The notes beneath the pieces are model-generated. The model worked only from the letters and a program-made list of their open reading frames with translations. It was not told the DNA's origin and did no database searches. Below, piece by piece: positions 8,332 to 16,437 of a DNA stretch of 23,058 bases; the first letter of the stretch is position 1, and every line of letters starts with the position of its first letter. Origin of the DNA: TMED14 sp038145075 (lineage in GTDB: Bacteria; Bacteroidota; Bacteroidia; Flavobacteriales; Schleiferiaceae); NCBI GenBank assembly GCA_038145075.1, contig JAYQOY010000021.1, positions 1 to 23,058 of the forward strand. Direction: 5' to 3'. Made by a program: the position numbers and the translations under genes.

Positions 8332-8760
8332 ATGCGCCGAATGCTTCTTTTAGGTTTTTTCACCCTGGCGCTTTGGGCTTGCGAGCGCCATCGCGACTAC
8401 CGCAACACCTGGGTCGGCTCGTTTGAAGGGGAAGTGGAGCATGGGACCTCCTATCCTAGCACGGACAGTTTGGGCAATTGGTACATCTACACAGGGACCA
8501 GCACGGAAATCTGGATGCTTGAGGTGGAGAAAGAAGGCGACAGTGCACTAGCGCTTACCAAATGGGTGGGCGGCACGGCTGAAGACTTGGGAAGTTTTCA
8601 TGTGACTCCCGGTGGGGGATATGTCACCCAAAGCGGTGGCGGAAGTAGCTACAGCTCACTTGAAATCACGTTTTCGGCGGATACACTTACTTGGAATCGC
8701 TTCCAAAAATGCGGCATCCCATGTTCCTCCTGGACGACGGGGGCCTTGACGCGCTTGTAA
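8332..8760 (+). CDS. Small predicted lipoprotein, unknown function
   Basis: A 142-aa protein that I do not recognise. The start at ATG 8332 gives a basic N-terminus (MRRM), a hydrophobic stretch, and a lipobox-like LWAC with Cys17 as the lipidation site; Trp at -2 is unusual. ATG 8341 (Met4) is an alternative start. The mature part contains repeated short polar strands (for example GNWYIYTGTSTEIWMLEV and FSADTLTWNRF) and two further Cys in CGIPCSSW near the end, and looks like a small beta-rich fold. It is the only gene between the tRNA terminator and a convergent minus-strand unit whose last stop codon is five bases away. TACATTTC at 8309-8316 may be a weak -7 box. Confidence 0.75.
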   Translation: MRRMLLLGFFTLALWACERHRDYRNTWVGSFEGEVEHGTSYPSTDSLGNWYIYTGTSTEIWMLEVEKEGDSALALTKWVGGTAEDLGSFHVTPGGGYVTQSGGGSSYSSLEITFSADTLTWNRFQKCGIPCSSWTTGALTRL

Positions 8761-8765
8761 GGTGT

Positions 8766-8966
8766 TTACAGCTTAGAGCGGAACACCACGGCCTGCCCAA
8801 AAAAGGAGAGTCCCGCATTAAAAAGCACCAAGCCCGCGGTGCCCATCCAAAAGAAGGGCTCACCGGCGCCTTTTTGAAGGACAGCCTCCCCAATAACGGA
8901 AAGTCCAGCGCCGACAAGCAACAGGCCGGTCACGGCATACACGAACCATTTCGTTTTCGTGCTCAT
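8766..8966 (-). CDS. Small two-helix membrane protein, unknown function
   Basis: A 66-aa protein with a short basic N-terminus (MSTKTK) and two hydrophobic helices: FVYAVTGLLLVGAGLSVIG (about 8-26) and WMGTAGLVLFNAGLSFFGQA (about 40-59). Helix 2 is followed by a basic tail, RSKL. Its ATG overlaps the TGA of the alpha-amylase gene (ATGA, 8963-8966), so it is very likely translated by coupling. The family is not known to me. It may be a small membrane partner or simply a co-transcribed protein. Confidence 0.75.
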   Translation of the reverse strand: MSTKTKWFVYAVTGLLLVGAGLSVIGEAVLQKGAGEPFFWMGTAGLVLFNAGLSFFGQAVVFRSKL

Positions 8967-10321
8967 TTCAAGAGAAGGTATTCGTAAGGGGCTAAGGTGA
9001 GCGTGGTCCCGAGGGATGTTGTGGCACCCGTCAAGGCATCCGTCCAGGTGCTGTTTTTAATCTCGGTGGCCAGGTTCATGGTGACGGTTTGGTTCCGGGT
9101 GTTCGCAAAGACCAGGAGGTTCTCTGCGCCCGCGCTGCGCTTGAAGCAAACGACGTCGGCATGGCTGAAGGACTTCAAGCTGCCGGTTTGGGCCGCTCCG
9201 GATGCGGCGTAGACTCCAAAAAGATCTTGGAAGGATTGCTTCATTCCGGGATGAAGATTCCAGGAAACAGGGTCTTTTTGAAAGAAGGAGGTGGTGCCCG
9301 TTTCGCCCACTTCTTGGCCGGTGTAGACCATGGGGATGCCGCCCATGAAAGTGGCGCAGACGTGGGCAGCCGTGGCAGCAGAGCGACCCCCAAAGAGGGT
9401 AAAGGGCGTCGCGTCCCAGGCCGATTCGTCGTGGTTGGTGGCGAATCGAACGCGCTGTGTGCAAGCAGGCCAGCCGGCGTATTCTTGGTTGTGGGAAGAG
9501 GCGAGCAATCCGGCGCTGGCGCCGTTGACAAACACGTCTTTGAGGCGGCCGTAGAAGGTCCATCCGTAGGTCAGGTGGAATCCGGAGGCATAGTGGCTGG
9601 TTTTGGCGCCTTCAGCGAGGAGGATGAGCTTTCGGTCCGGTATAGCCGTCAGGCTATCCACCGCCTGAGCCCAAAAATCGTCCGGAACCATGTCCGCGGC
9701 ATCAAAGCGGAAGCCGTCGACATTCACCTCGAGCACCCAGTACTTCAAGGCCGAAATCATGGCTGCCCGCAGGGAATCCGAAGCAAAATTCAAGTCTGCC
9801 ACATCCTGCCAATTCGTGCCGGGGGGATGTACGATGTTGCCATTCGCGTCCTGCGTGTACCAGTCGGGATGCGCGGCCACCCAGGGATGGTCCCAGGCCG
9901 TATGGTTGGCAATCCAGTCCAAAATGACGGCTATACCCTTGCTGTGCGCCAGTTCCACAAAATCCCGAATGCTTTGCAAGTTGCCATAGCGCGAGGAGAC
10001 GCCCTGGTAGTCCTTCACACAGTAAGGCGACCCCACACTGTTCACCTCCCCTTGCGGGAAAATAGGCATGAGCCAAAGCGTGTTGATGTGTAGATCGACC
10101 AAGCTGTCCAAATGCGCTTCCGCCGCCTCCAGCGTTCCTTCCGGGGTCTGGTTCCAGAGGTTCATTTCGTACAACACGATGTTTTCGGTGTTGGGAACGT
10201 CCGCGAAGGGGCTGCCGTACTGCTGCCAACCTGTGGGGGTCGGCTCGCAGCACAGGGGTTTTTCTTGGCAGGCACCAAGGAAAAGGGTTAAAAAAGCAAG
10301 GAAAAAGAGGGAAACGCGCAT
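8963..10321 (-). CDS. Alpha-amylase-family glycoside hydrolase (GH13), lipoprotein
   Basis: A 452-aa GH13 enzyme acting on alpha-glucans such as starch, glycogen or maltodextrins outside the cytoplasm. The start at the ATG ending at 10321 begins a lipoprotein signal (MRVSLFFLAF, lipobox LGAC, Cys18); an upstream in-frame ATG at 10369 would add 16 residues in front of it. The four GH13 regions are present: I DWIANH (135-140), II GFRFDAAD with nucleophile Asp207, III LLAEG with acid/base Glu237, IV TNHD (295-298). A C-terminal beta-domain ends at PYEYLLLK. No carbohydrate-binding module is seen. Its stop overlaps the ATG of the small membrane protein. No susC/susD homologue is in the window, so this is not a standard PUL here. 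Exact substrate is unknown. Confidence 0.93.
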   Translation of the reverse strand: MRVSLFFLAFLTLFLGACQEKPLCCEPTPTGWQQYGSPFADVPNTENIVLYEMNLWNQTPEGTLEAAEAHLDSLVDLHINTLWLMPIFPQGEVNSVGSPYCVKDYQGVSSRYGNLQSIRDFVELAHSKGIAVILDWIANHTAWDHPWVAAHPDWYTQDANGNIVHPPGTNWQDVADLNFASDSLRAAMISALKYWVLEVNVDGFRFDAADMVPDDFWAQAVDSLTAIPDRKLILLAEGAKTSHYASGFHLTYGWTFYGRLKDVFVNGASAGLLASSHNQEYAGWPACTQRVRFATNHDESAWDATPFTLFGGRSAATAAHVCATFMGGIPMVYTGQEVGETGTTSFFQKDPVSWNLHPGMKQSFQDLFGVYAASGAAQTGSLKSFSHADVVCFKRSAGAENLLVFANTRNQTVTMNLATEIKNSTWTDALTGATTSLGTTLTLAPYEYLLLK

Positions 10322-10326
10322 GAGGT

Positions 10327-10334
10327 TAAAGGTA
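10327..10334 (-). promoter_or_regulatory. Possible -7 box of the alpha-amylase gene
   Basis: On the minus strand TACCTTTA (TAnnTTTG with the last base changed) is five bases before the chosen ATG. It lies just after the terminator of the preceding transcription unit, which supports a separate promoter here. No good TTG partner is seen. Confidence 0.4.
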
Positions 10335-10341
10335 GGGCAGC

Positions 10342-10374
10342 GGCAAAAAGAAACCCGCACGAATCGCACGGGTT
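10342..10374 (-). terminator. Rho-independent terminator of the T9SS-protein operon
   Basis: On the minus strand AACCCG...CGGGTT forms a stem that extends inward through G-T pairs to a three-base loop, followed by TTTCTTTTT. It separates the two T9SS cargo genes upstream from the amylase gene downstream. The 123 bases between it and the stop at 10499 hold only a weak GTCCC/GGGAC inverted repeat (about 10420-10441) and no other recognisable feature. Confidence 0.75.
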
Positions 10375-10498
10375 AAGGGAGATCTAACACTAAAACACAT
10401 CTGAACGCAGACTCGACAAGTCCCTCGGCTTGCTTGGGGACAAAAGTCCAAAGCCAGGGTTAAGCCTAAGAAAAGAGAAGGTCAAGGAATGGTTGTTT

Positions 10499-12196
10499 CT
10501 AGTGCTGCACCACCCAAGGCTGCGTGGGATGGAAGGGATCGTCCATGGTCACGTAGTAGAGGCCGCTGGGCAGGTTTTCAGCAGGCAGCGCCATGGGCGC
10601 CCAACCGCTAACTTCCCAGACCAAACGTCCGTAGGCATCCAGAATTCGGACCTGGCGTTCGCCGTCAAAGGAGGTAATCCAGGCCTCATGGGAGGAAGGG
10701 TTGGGGAAGAGGCGCCAAGGCATGGGCACGCCGCAGACAATGATGTTGGCGGTGAGGTCAAAGCCGATCAACGCATCGGAGTAGGATTTGGTCGTCAGCA
10801 GGTTTTCGCCCGGGAATACCCCTCCAGAAACCCCCAAACTGTCCGGATGGTAGACATAGACCATGGGGTAGTTGGAGTTCAGTGCACTCCCCGCCACGAG
10901 TGCAGAGGGGTAGGCATCCCCATAGATGCCCCATGCGCGGAGTTCCATGGCTTGGGTGAACACCGGATCGGGAATAGGTCCTGGACCGCCTTGTGCATAA
11001 GGAGGCAGGTGGAAGTGCAACATTGTGGCCGCGCGGTGCAGGGTCGCAGGTCCCCCTACGGCCCAACCGGAGCCTACCGTATCGGTTCCCCAGTACATAT
11101 CCGTGCCGTAGTGGCGGCCTAGCAGGTAAACGTTATCTCCCTCCACGACTAAGGCATGACGGTTGGGCAAACCAAAGCGCGAGAAACCCTGGTTGCCGGG
11201 GATTTCTTCGATCCAATGGGCCTTGCCTGCCTTGTCAAAGGCCACCAAGAAAAAGTCTTCTCCGCTGGTATTTGCACCTTCGTGGCTGAGGCTGTCGATG
11301 GTGAAGGAGAGGTAATTCGGGCCGGCCATGAAGATATATGTCCCGTCCAAGGAGGGATGGTCCGAATAGGCTAAATGCACCTTGTGGCAGCTCACATCCT
11401 CCCAATAGCGCATCCAGCGCCCCGTCCAATCGGGAGCCAAACAGGCCAAATACGTGTTGTACGTCGCCCCCGGACTCACATTGATGGAATCGAGACTCAC
11501 CTGAAAACTGGGGCATCCCCCGCCAATGAGGAGGGTTCCGTCCGGCAGCTCCATCAGCTCAGAGATGTACCCAAAGCCGGTCAGCGTTTTCGAACGCACA
11601 ATCACTCCATTGGGGCTCACCTCGTGCAAACGGACTGTACCGCCAAAGCCTGAACTTCCCACCATCAGGATGTTTCCGTTGTGCGCCAAAATAGCCAAGG
11701 CCGTCGTGTCGGGCTGCTCCCAAAGGAGGTCGGGAGCAGCGGTATCTCCGGGGCGCACTTTTAAAAAGGCCTGCCGGTACTGGTTGTTTTGGTAGTAGGT
11801 GGTCCCTTTATAGACGAGGCTGTCGAAGTAACCCACCTGGATGAGGGCTTCGCCGCCGGGCACGGTGCTCATGGCGTCGATGCGCGCGCGTCCATTGAAT
11901 TCCAGGGTCCATTCCGGACTGTAGGTGGTCAGCGCATTCAGAAAGGTTAGTCGCCAGTTGCCGACCGATTCGTGGTAGGTCGTCTTGTGTTTGGCCGAAT
12001 ACGACAGGAGCACTCCCTCATCCGCCGTGCCCCCCGAGGCCCCCAGGTACAGGGCGTCCTGCCCGACCATGTAGGGATTGATCTGTGCTGCTCGGCTGCT
12101 GTCCCAGACCACCGTCGCACTGCCAAATAGCGTCGGCTGCGCCCAGCCCGAAAGCCCCACGCACAGCGTCAGCGTCAGCAGCGAGCTCCGCATCAT
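10499..12196 (-). CDS. T9SS-secreted protein with type A C-terminal sorting domain, unknown function
   Basis: A 565-aa exported protein. It starts MMRSSLLTLTLCVG with a Sec signal ending near GWAQ. The last 80 residues or so carry the T9SS type A pattern: LFPNPSSHEAW, then a strand-rich segment with VRILDAYGRLVWEV and LPSGLYYV. The body contains repeated phrases such as HNGNILMVGSSGFGG and ELPDGTLLIGGG, which resemble the blades of propeller-like surface proteins; that is an inference. I do not recognise an enzyme. The ATG at 12194-12196 overlaps the TGA of the upstream 1265-aa gene (ATGA), so the two are almost certainly one operon. A second ATG at 12193 is an alternative start. The product is expected at the cell surface or in the medium. 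Confidence 0.88.
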   Translation of the reverse strand: MMRSSLLTLTLCVGLSGWAQPTLFGSATVVWDSSRAAQINPYMVGQDALYLGASGGTADEGVLLSYSAKHKTTYHESVGNWRLTFLNALTTYSPEWTLEFNGRARIDAMSTVPGGEALIQVGYFDSLVYKGTTYYQNNQYRQAFLKVRPGDTAAPDLLWEQPDTTALAILAHNGNILMVGSSGFGGTVRLHEVSPNGVIVRSKTLTGFGYISELMELPDGTLLIGGGCPSFQVSLDSINVSPGATYNTYLACLAPDWTGRWMRYWEDVSCHKVHLAYSDHPSLDGTYIFMAGPNYLSFTIDSLSHEGANTSGEDFFLVAFDKAGKAHWIEEIPGNQGFSRFGLPNRHALVVEGDNVYLLGRHYGTDMYWGTDTVGSGWAVGGPATLHRAATMLHFHLPPYAQGGPGPIPDPVFTQAMELRAWGIYGDAYPSALVAGSALNSNYPMVYVYHPDSLGVSGGVFPGENLLTTKSYSDALIGFDLTANIIVCGVPMPWRLFPNPSSHEAWITSFDGERQVRILDAYGRLVWEVSGWAPMALPAENLPSGLYYVTMDDPFHPTQPWVVQH

Positions 12197-15100
12197 GGGG
12201 TGACCGCAAATCGCAGGGTCGTCTCTTCCGTTCGGAGGAAGTACAGACCACCGGGCCAATCTGCGGGGATGGACAGCATGACCGCCTGATCCCCGGCAGG
12301 TTCAGCGGCGGCGTGGTCCATGATTCGGCCCAGTGCGTCCGTGATTTGGAAGGAGGCATCGGCCGGCAAGCCCTGAATCATCAAGCGCCCACCTGGTGCC
12401 ACGGGATTGGGCCAGAGGCCGTAGAGCGGAATGCCCGCATCGTCCAAGCCCACGGATGTCAGGGATTTGCTCAACGTATCCGAGCCACCGCAGTCATTGG
12501 CGACTACTAAAGTCACTTGGTAGAAAAGACCCGCCACGGCATAGAGGTGCGTCGGTGTCTTGCCTACGCCTTGGGTTCCGTCGCCGAAGTACCAGGTGTA
12601 GGATGTGGCTCCAATGGAGAAGCCGGCGTCAAACTGAACGTTCATGCCCGATCCGTTGGACCACAAGATGTTGGCGGTCCATTCGGCCGTGGGCAAGTTG
12701 CAGATGACGACGGTGGAACTGTAGTTGGCCGTATCGCCACAGGCGTTGTAGGCGCGCAACGTCGCGGTGTAGAGGCCCGAAGCGGCATAGCTGTGCACAG
12801 GGTTGGCGCCCGTTCCCGTCGCGCCGTCGCCAAACTCCCAGTAGTAGCCCGATGCGCCCGTGCCGCCTGCCGTGAAGGCCGCTGTCAAGCCGGCTACCAT
12901 GGAGGTGTAGTTTGCGCTTAACACCCCACAGACCGTGATGGGAATGGTGAGGGTGTCGGCCGATCCACAGGAATTGCTGACGATGAGCGTCACGTTGTAG
13001 GTACCTGGAGCGGTGTAGGTATGCGTCTTGCTGCTGCCCGTGCCGCCGGTGCCATCGCCAAAGTCCCAGCTGTAGCTGTTGCCTGAGGTGGAACCTTGTG
13101 CCGTGAAGATGCGCGTCAAGACTAAGCCGCTGTAGTTAAAGTTGGCGGTGACGGCCGGACAAGGCAAGGTGGAGAAGGTCAAGGGACCTTTCCAACCGGA
13201 CACCAATCCGGGGCCGCAGCTATCCCGCACATAGACATCGTAGGACATGCTAGATGTCAACCCCGTCAGTACCGTGGGCGAGGTCGCGTTGGGGTTGGTC
13301 ATGGTCGCAAAGCCAGGGGTAAATCCGGTGGCACCGACCGCCAGTTGCGAGTAGCCACTCAAGGTCGAAAAGCTCACGGTTGCGCCGGATGGTGTTATGC
13401 TGGCCACGCTCAAGGTGGTTGGCGTTACACAGGTGGGAGGTGGTGCCGCATCCACCGAAATGTCGTCCAAGCCCATCATGGCCCACCAGCCACTGGAACG
13501 TGCGGCCGAAAAGCGGAAGCGAACGGTGTCGTTTCGGTAGGTGTAGAGGTTCACAATGTTCTCCGTCCAGGGCGAAGATTTGGCTGTTTGATCGCCAGGA
13601 TAGACCGTAGTAATATTCACCCATCCACTGCCGTCGTTGATTTCCACGGCCATGCTGCTGATGTTGGAACCGTACAGGTGGGTCCAGAAGTAGATGGCCG
13701 GGGTATCGATGGCGGTCAAGTCCACCCAAGGGGTAGTTACCCGCGTGATTAAGGGTGTCGTCGAGTTGACATTGGTATAGAGGTACTTGCCACTGCCGCC
13801 CGCACCGCTGTTGGGTCCGGTATTGGGCCACGTGGTCGCGCCCGAACGTGGCGTGAAGTAGTAGCCGGTGGTGTCCGAACGGTTCCAGCACAAGCCAATG
13901 TCGCCTGGATCGTTCCAAACGCCGGAACTCTGCACCCAATCCGTGCCGCTAAAGTCCTCCGACCATGGGGCGGTAACTTGAGTACACAAGGTGGTGGCTC
14001 CAATGGGACCCACCCACTGGCTCGTTCCACTTACGCCACAGGTATCCCGTACGTAGAACTGGTAGGAGGTTGAACCGTTTAGACCTGTCACCGTGTACGG
14101 ATTGGTCGCCGCGGTCACTACGGTGCCACTTCCTGGGGTAAAGCCGGGACTGCCATACTCCACTTGCCAAGGAGCCACGCCCGAAGAGGTCCATGACAAG
14201 GTCACGGAGGAAGCCGTTTTTCCCGTAACAGCTAGACCCGAGGGCTTAGGGCATGACGGCTTCTCATAGACACTGACGTCGTCCAAAGCGATGTCGGCCG
14301 TTTGCGTGAAGGTTGTGGTCTTACTCCCCGTCCAGCGCAGCTTGATGGTGTCGTCGGCATAGGCGCTCAAATCCACAATGGCTTCCAACCAGGCCGCCGT
14401 CGACGACGTTTGCTGTTGCCCGGTTATGGACCACAACGAGGTCCAAGACGTTCCCGTAGAAATCTCCAACGTCAACCCTGCAATATCTGCCCCGTACATG
14501 TGGTACCAGAAGGAGAGTTGAGGGGTGTCCAAGGGCGCCAAATCAATGGCCGGACTCGTAAGGATGGTGCTTGTTCCCGCCGTAAACGTGGAAGTCTCCG
14601 TGTACATGTACTTGCCGCCTGCCGCCGGGGTGTGGTCCCCACTGGGGCCGGTATTCCAAGCTGGGAAGGCGGGAGGCCCAGGCGCCCAGAAGTAATTGGT
14701 CGTTGCATCTCGGTCCCAGCAACCCTGAATAGTACCAGGTTGCCCCCATGCCCCAGGCGCCCACGACGTGCCGTCAAAGGTCTCCAGATAGGGGGAGGTC
14801 ACGGGGACACAGTCCGTGGTAAAGCTGACGGGGCCGATCCAGTTGGAGGTAGAACCTAGCGAGCAGCTATCCCGCACATAGGCCTGGTAGGTGGTGTTGG
14901 GGCTAAGGCCTGTAATCGTGCCTGGGCTGCCGGAAACGGTGGCCACCGTGCCACCACCGGGTGAAACGCTACCCGTGCCGTAGCTGATTTGGCTCCAAGT
15001 GCCACCGCCTGCGAGCCACGAAAGGGTCGCCGTGGAGGAGGTGACGCCGGCCACTTGAATGTTGGCGGGGGCAGCACAGCCTGATCCTTGGCGCACGTGA

Positions 15101-15990
15101 ATGTCGTCAATGGCGATATCGGCAAATTGGGTGAAGGTGCTGTTTCGGACCGCCTTGAAGCGAATGAATATGGTGTCGTTGGCAAAGGCCGTCAAGGAAA
15201 CAATCTCGTTGGTCCAAGCGGCGCCCTGTGAGCTGTGTTGCTGACCTGTAATGGTCTTTACCGTCGTCCAGGGGCCGGATGCGCCCGCTTCCTTCACTTG
15301 CACTTCCAGGCTGCCAATACCTGTTCCAAACATGTGGTACCAGAAGCTCAATTCTGGGCTGCTCACAGTTCCCAGCGAAATCTGTGGGGTGCGCAAGGTC
15401 GCGTCTGTATTGCTGCCGGTAAAGCCAATCACATCGCAGACGGCATATTGGCTTCGGCCAGAATGGTCCGAATTGGGTCCAGTAAACGTGTTAGGGAAGG
15501 GAACCGGATTCACCACCCAGCCATAGCCCGTCGTCGGACTGCGCGGCCAGCAGTTGGGCCAGCTACCCGGACCGGTCAGGGGCCAGGCGGGTTGGGGGGT
15601 CATTTGGTCTTGGTCGAAGTTCTCAAACCAGGGAAGCTGCGCGACACCGCAAAGCGTGCTGGTGGCATAGTAGGGCGTCCAGCTGGAAACGGTACCGTCA
15701 GAACAGCTATCCCGCACGTAAAAATCATAGCCGGTAGAGGGCTCCAATCCTGTCGCTGCAAAGGTCGGCGAGGTCACCCAGGCCGAACGCGTTCCATTGC
15801 CCAGCGCAAACCCCAGCGTGCCGTATTCAATCTGGTGGTGCGTGCCACTGGCTGAATAGCTAATCGTTATACTGGTCGTCGTCCGCGACGCCAAGGACAC
15901 GGTCACTGGCGTGTTGCAGGATAAGAGCGGTTGCGACTGCACCATCAAAAGTGCGGCAAGCAGCGCGGAAAATAGGCGGAATCTGAGCAT
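12193..15990 (-). CDS. Large modular T9SS-secreted protein: fibronectin III, MAM-like and PKD domains
   Basis: A 1265-aa surface or secreted protein, probably an adhesin or binding protein. The start at the ATG ending 15990 begins a Sec signal (MLRFRLFSALLAALL); an in-frame ATG at 16050 would precede it by 20 residues and is less likely. Domain order: Fn3 (25-114), MAM-like jelly roll (115-304), Fn3 (305-394), MAM-like (395-579), Fn3 (580-669), MAM-like (670-853), Fn3 (854-944), three PKD domains (945-1021, 1022-1097, 1098-1180; WDFGDG, WEFGDG, WYFGDG), then a T9SS type A sorting domain (about 1186-1265: LWPNPVAPGG, ITDALGRI, WPGGLYFL). Each Fn3 ends in YVRDSC or YVRDTC and paired Cys bracket the modules, suggesting disulphides. 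The MAM-like parts share FWYHMYG and DIALDDVSV-type strands. No catalytic domain is seen, so a binding role is inferred. Confidence 0.92.
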   Translation of the reverse strand: MLRFRLFSALLAALLMVQSQPLLSCNTPVTVSLASRTTTSITISYSASGTHHQIEYGTLGFALGNGTRSAWVTSPTFAATGLEPSTGYDFYVRDSCSDGTVSSWTPYYATSTLCGVAQLPWFENFDQDQMTPQPAWPLTGPGSWPNCWPRSPTTGYGWVVNPVPFPNTFTGPNSDHSGRSQYAVCDVIGFTGSNTDATLRTPQISLGTVSSPELSFWYHMFGTGIGSLEVQVKEAGASGPWTTVKTITGQQHSSQGAAWTNEIVSLTAFANDTIFIRFKAVRNSTFTQFADIAIDDIHVRQGSGCAAPANIQVAGVTSSTATLSWLAGGGTWSQISYGTGSVSPGGGTVATVSGSPGTITGLSPNTTYQAYVRDSCSLGSTSNWIGPVSFTTDCVPVTSPYLETFDGTSWAPGAWGQPGTIQGCWDRDATTNYFWAPGPPAFPAWNTGPSGDHTPAAGGKYMYTETSTFTAGTSTILTSPAIDLAPLDTPQLSFWYHMYGADIAGLTLEISTGTSWTSLWSITGQQQTSSTAAWLEAIVDLSAYADDTIKLRWTGSKTTTFTQTADIALDDVSVYEKPSCPKPSGLAVTGKTASSVTLSWTSSGVAPWQVEYGSPGFTPGSGTVVTAATNPYTVTGLNGSTSYQFYVRDTCGVSGTSQWVGPIGATTLCTQVTAPWSEDFSGTDWVQSSGVWNDPGDIGLCWNRSDTTGYYFTPRSGATTWPNTGPNSGAGGSGKYLYTNVNSTTPLITRVTTPWVDLTAIDTPAIYFWTHLYGSNISSMAVEINDGSGWVNITTVYPGDQTAKSSPWTENIVNLYTYRNDTVRFRFSAARSSGWWAMMGLDDISVDAAPPPTCVTPTTLSVASITPSGATVSFSTLSGYSQLAVGATGFTPGFATMTNPNATSPTVLTGLTSSMSYDVYVRDSCGPGLVSGWKGPLTFSTLPCPAVTANFNYSGLVLTRIFTAQGSTSGNSYSWDFGDGTGGTGSSKTHTYTAPGTYNVTLIVSNSCGSADTLTIPITVCGVLSANYTSMVAGLTAAFTAGGTGASGYYWEFGDGATGTGANPVHSYAASGLYTATLRAYNACGDTANYSSTVVICNLPTAEWTANILWSNGSGMNVQFDAGFSIGATSYTWYFGDGTQGVGKTPTHLYAVAGLFYQVTLVVANDCGGSDTLSKSLTSVGLDDAGIPLYGLWPNPVAPGGRLMIQGLPADASFQITDALGRIMDHAAAEPAGDQAVMLSIPADWPGGLYFLRTEETTLRFAVTP
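13159..15918 (-). repeat. Intragenic tandem Fn3 + MAM-like module repeats
   Basis: The large T9SS gene contains about 3.3 tandem units of roughly 822-840 bp: 15918-15079, 15078-14254, 14253-13432 and a final Fn3-only unit 13431-13159. Each encodes an Fn3 domain with YVRD(S/T)C followed (units 1-3) by a MAM-like domain with F(W)YHM(F/Y)G or its variant FWTHLYG. The units have diverged in sequence, so this is old duplication rather than a recent expansion. Confidence 0.85.
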
Positions 15991-16004
15991 AGTTCTAGGA
16001 AGTA

Positions 16005-16012
16005 CAAAGAAA
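16005..16012 (-). promoter_or_regulatory. Possible -7 box of the large T9SS gene
   Basis: On the minus strand TTTCTTTG, one base from TAnnTTTG, lies 14 bases before the ATG ending at 15990. It would drive the two-gene T9SS operon from the 99-base gap shared with the divergent metal-binding gene. Confidence 0.4.
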
Positions 16013-16058
16013 CAACCCTTCTTGTTCACGCAGAGATGAAAGCGACCCAAAGACCCAC

Positions 16059-16085
16059 TTGACTGAACGAAAGGGCGTAAATTTG
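16059..16085 (+). promoter_or_regulatory. Promoter of the His-rich protein / TonB receptor unit
   Basis: TTG at 16059-16061, 16 bases, then TAAATTTG at 16078-16085, a perfect match to TAnnTTTG. Only GGGC separates the box from ATG 16090. I see no convincing palindromic operator for a metal repressor around it. Confidence 0.6.
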
Positions 16086-16089
16086 GGGC

Positions 16090-16419
16090 ATGCGAAAGTT
16101 CCTGGCTTCCATTTTACTGGTATTGACGCTCTTCCCGAGCGTCCACAGCGCCCTGGAGGCATGGGATCACAGCCACCACAGCCACGCTGCGGCCTGTGAG
16201 GAGGAAGGCACCCACATGCACCCCCAAGAGGTGCATTGCGAGCTAAATCATTTCGCTTTTTTGAGTACGCCTTGGGAGCCCCAATCCTTCCAATGTACCC
16301 CCCACTTCCCCCCAGCCCAAACGCCCCAAACGGGGTATGAATCGCCTGCCGCGGTGCGCGGAATTGGAAAGACAGATGCACGCGGTCCCCCCAGCGGGAA
16401 CCTGTTCGCAAACGTCTAA
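16090..16419 (+). CDS. Small exported His/Cys-rich protein, probable metal binder
   Basis: A 109-aa protein with a Sec signal (MRKFLASILLVLTLFPSVHS, cleavage near residue 20). A dense cluster of possible metal ligands follows: His27, 29, 30, 32, Cys36, His42, 44, 49, Cys50 and His54. The rest is Pro-rich and low complexity, with no known domain. The gene ends 18 bases before a TonB-dependent receptor that has a His/Glu-rich loop, so the pair may bind and import a transition metal such as zinc or copper in the periplasm and outer membrane. Function is inferred from composition and context only. The start is supported by the perfect -7 box four bases upstream. Confidence 0.75.
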   Translation: MRKFLASILLVLTLFPSVHSALEAWDHSHHSHAAACEEEGTHMHPQEVHCELNHFAFLSTPWEPQSFQCTPHFPPAQTPQTGYESPAAVRGIGKTDARGPPSGNLFANV

Positions 16420-16437
16420 TTTCCAATTATCTAATTT

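Noticed and set aside
9089..10093. Plus-strand open frame of 334 codons opposite the amylase gene
   Set aside because: All four GH13 motifs are on the minus strand in the right order; the plus-strand frame shows no known family.
10376..10498. A small RNA gene between the T9SS operon and the amylase terminator
   Set aside because: Only a short GTCCC/GGGAC inverted repeat is visible, with no promoter of its own; support is too weak.
12197..12259. Longer start of the second T9SS protein at 12259
   Set aside because: It would add 21 non-hydrophobic residues before the signal peptide and overlap the upstream sorting domain; the ATGA overlap start fits better.
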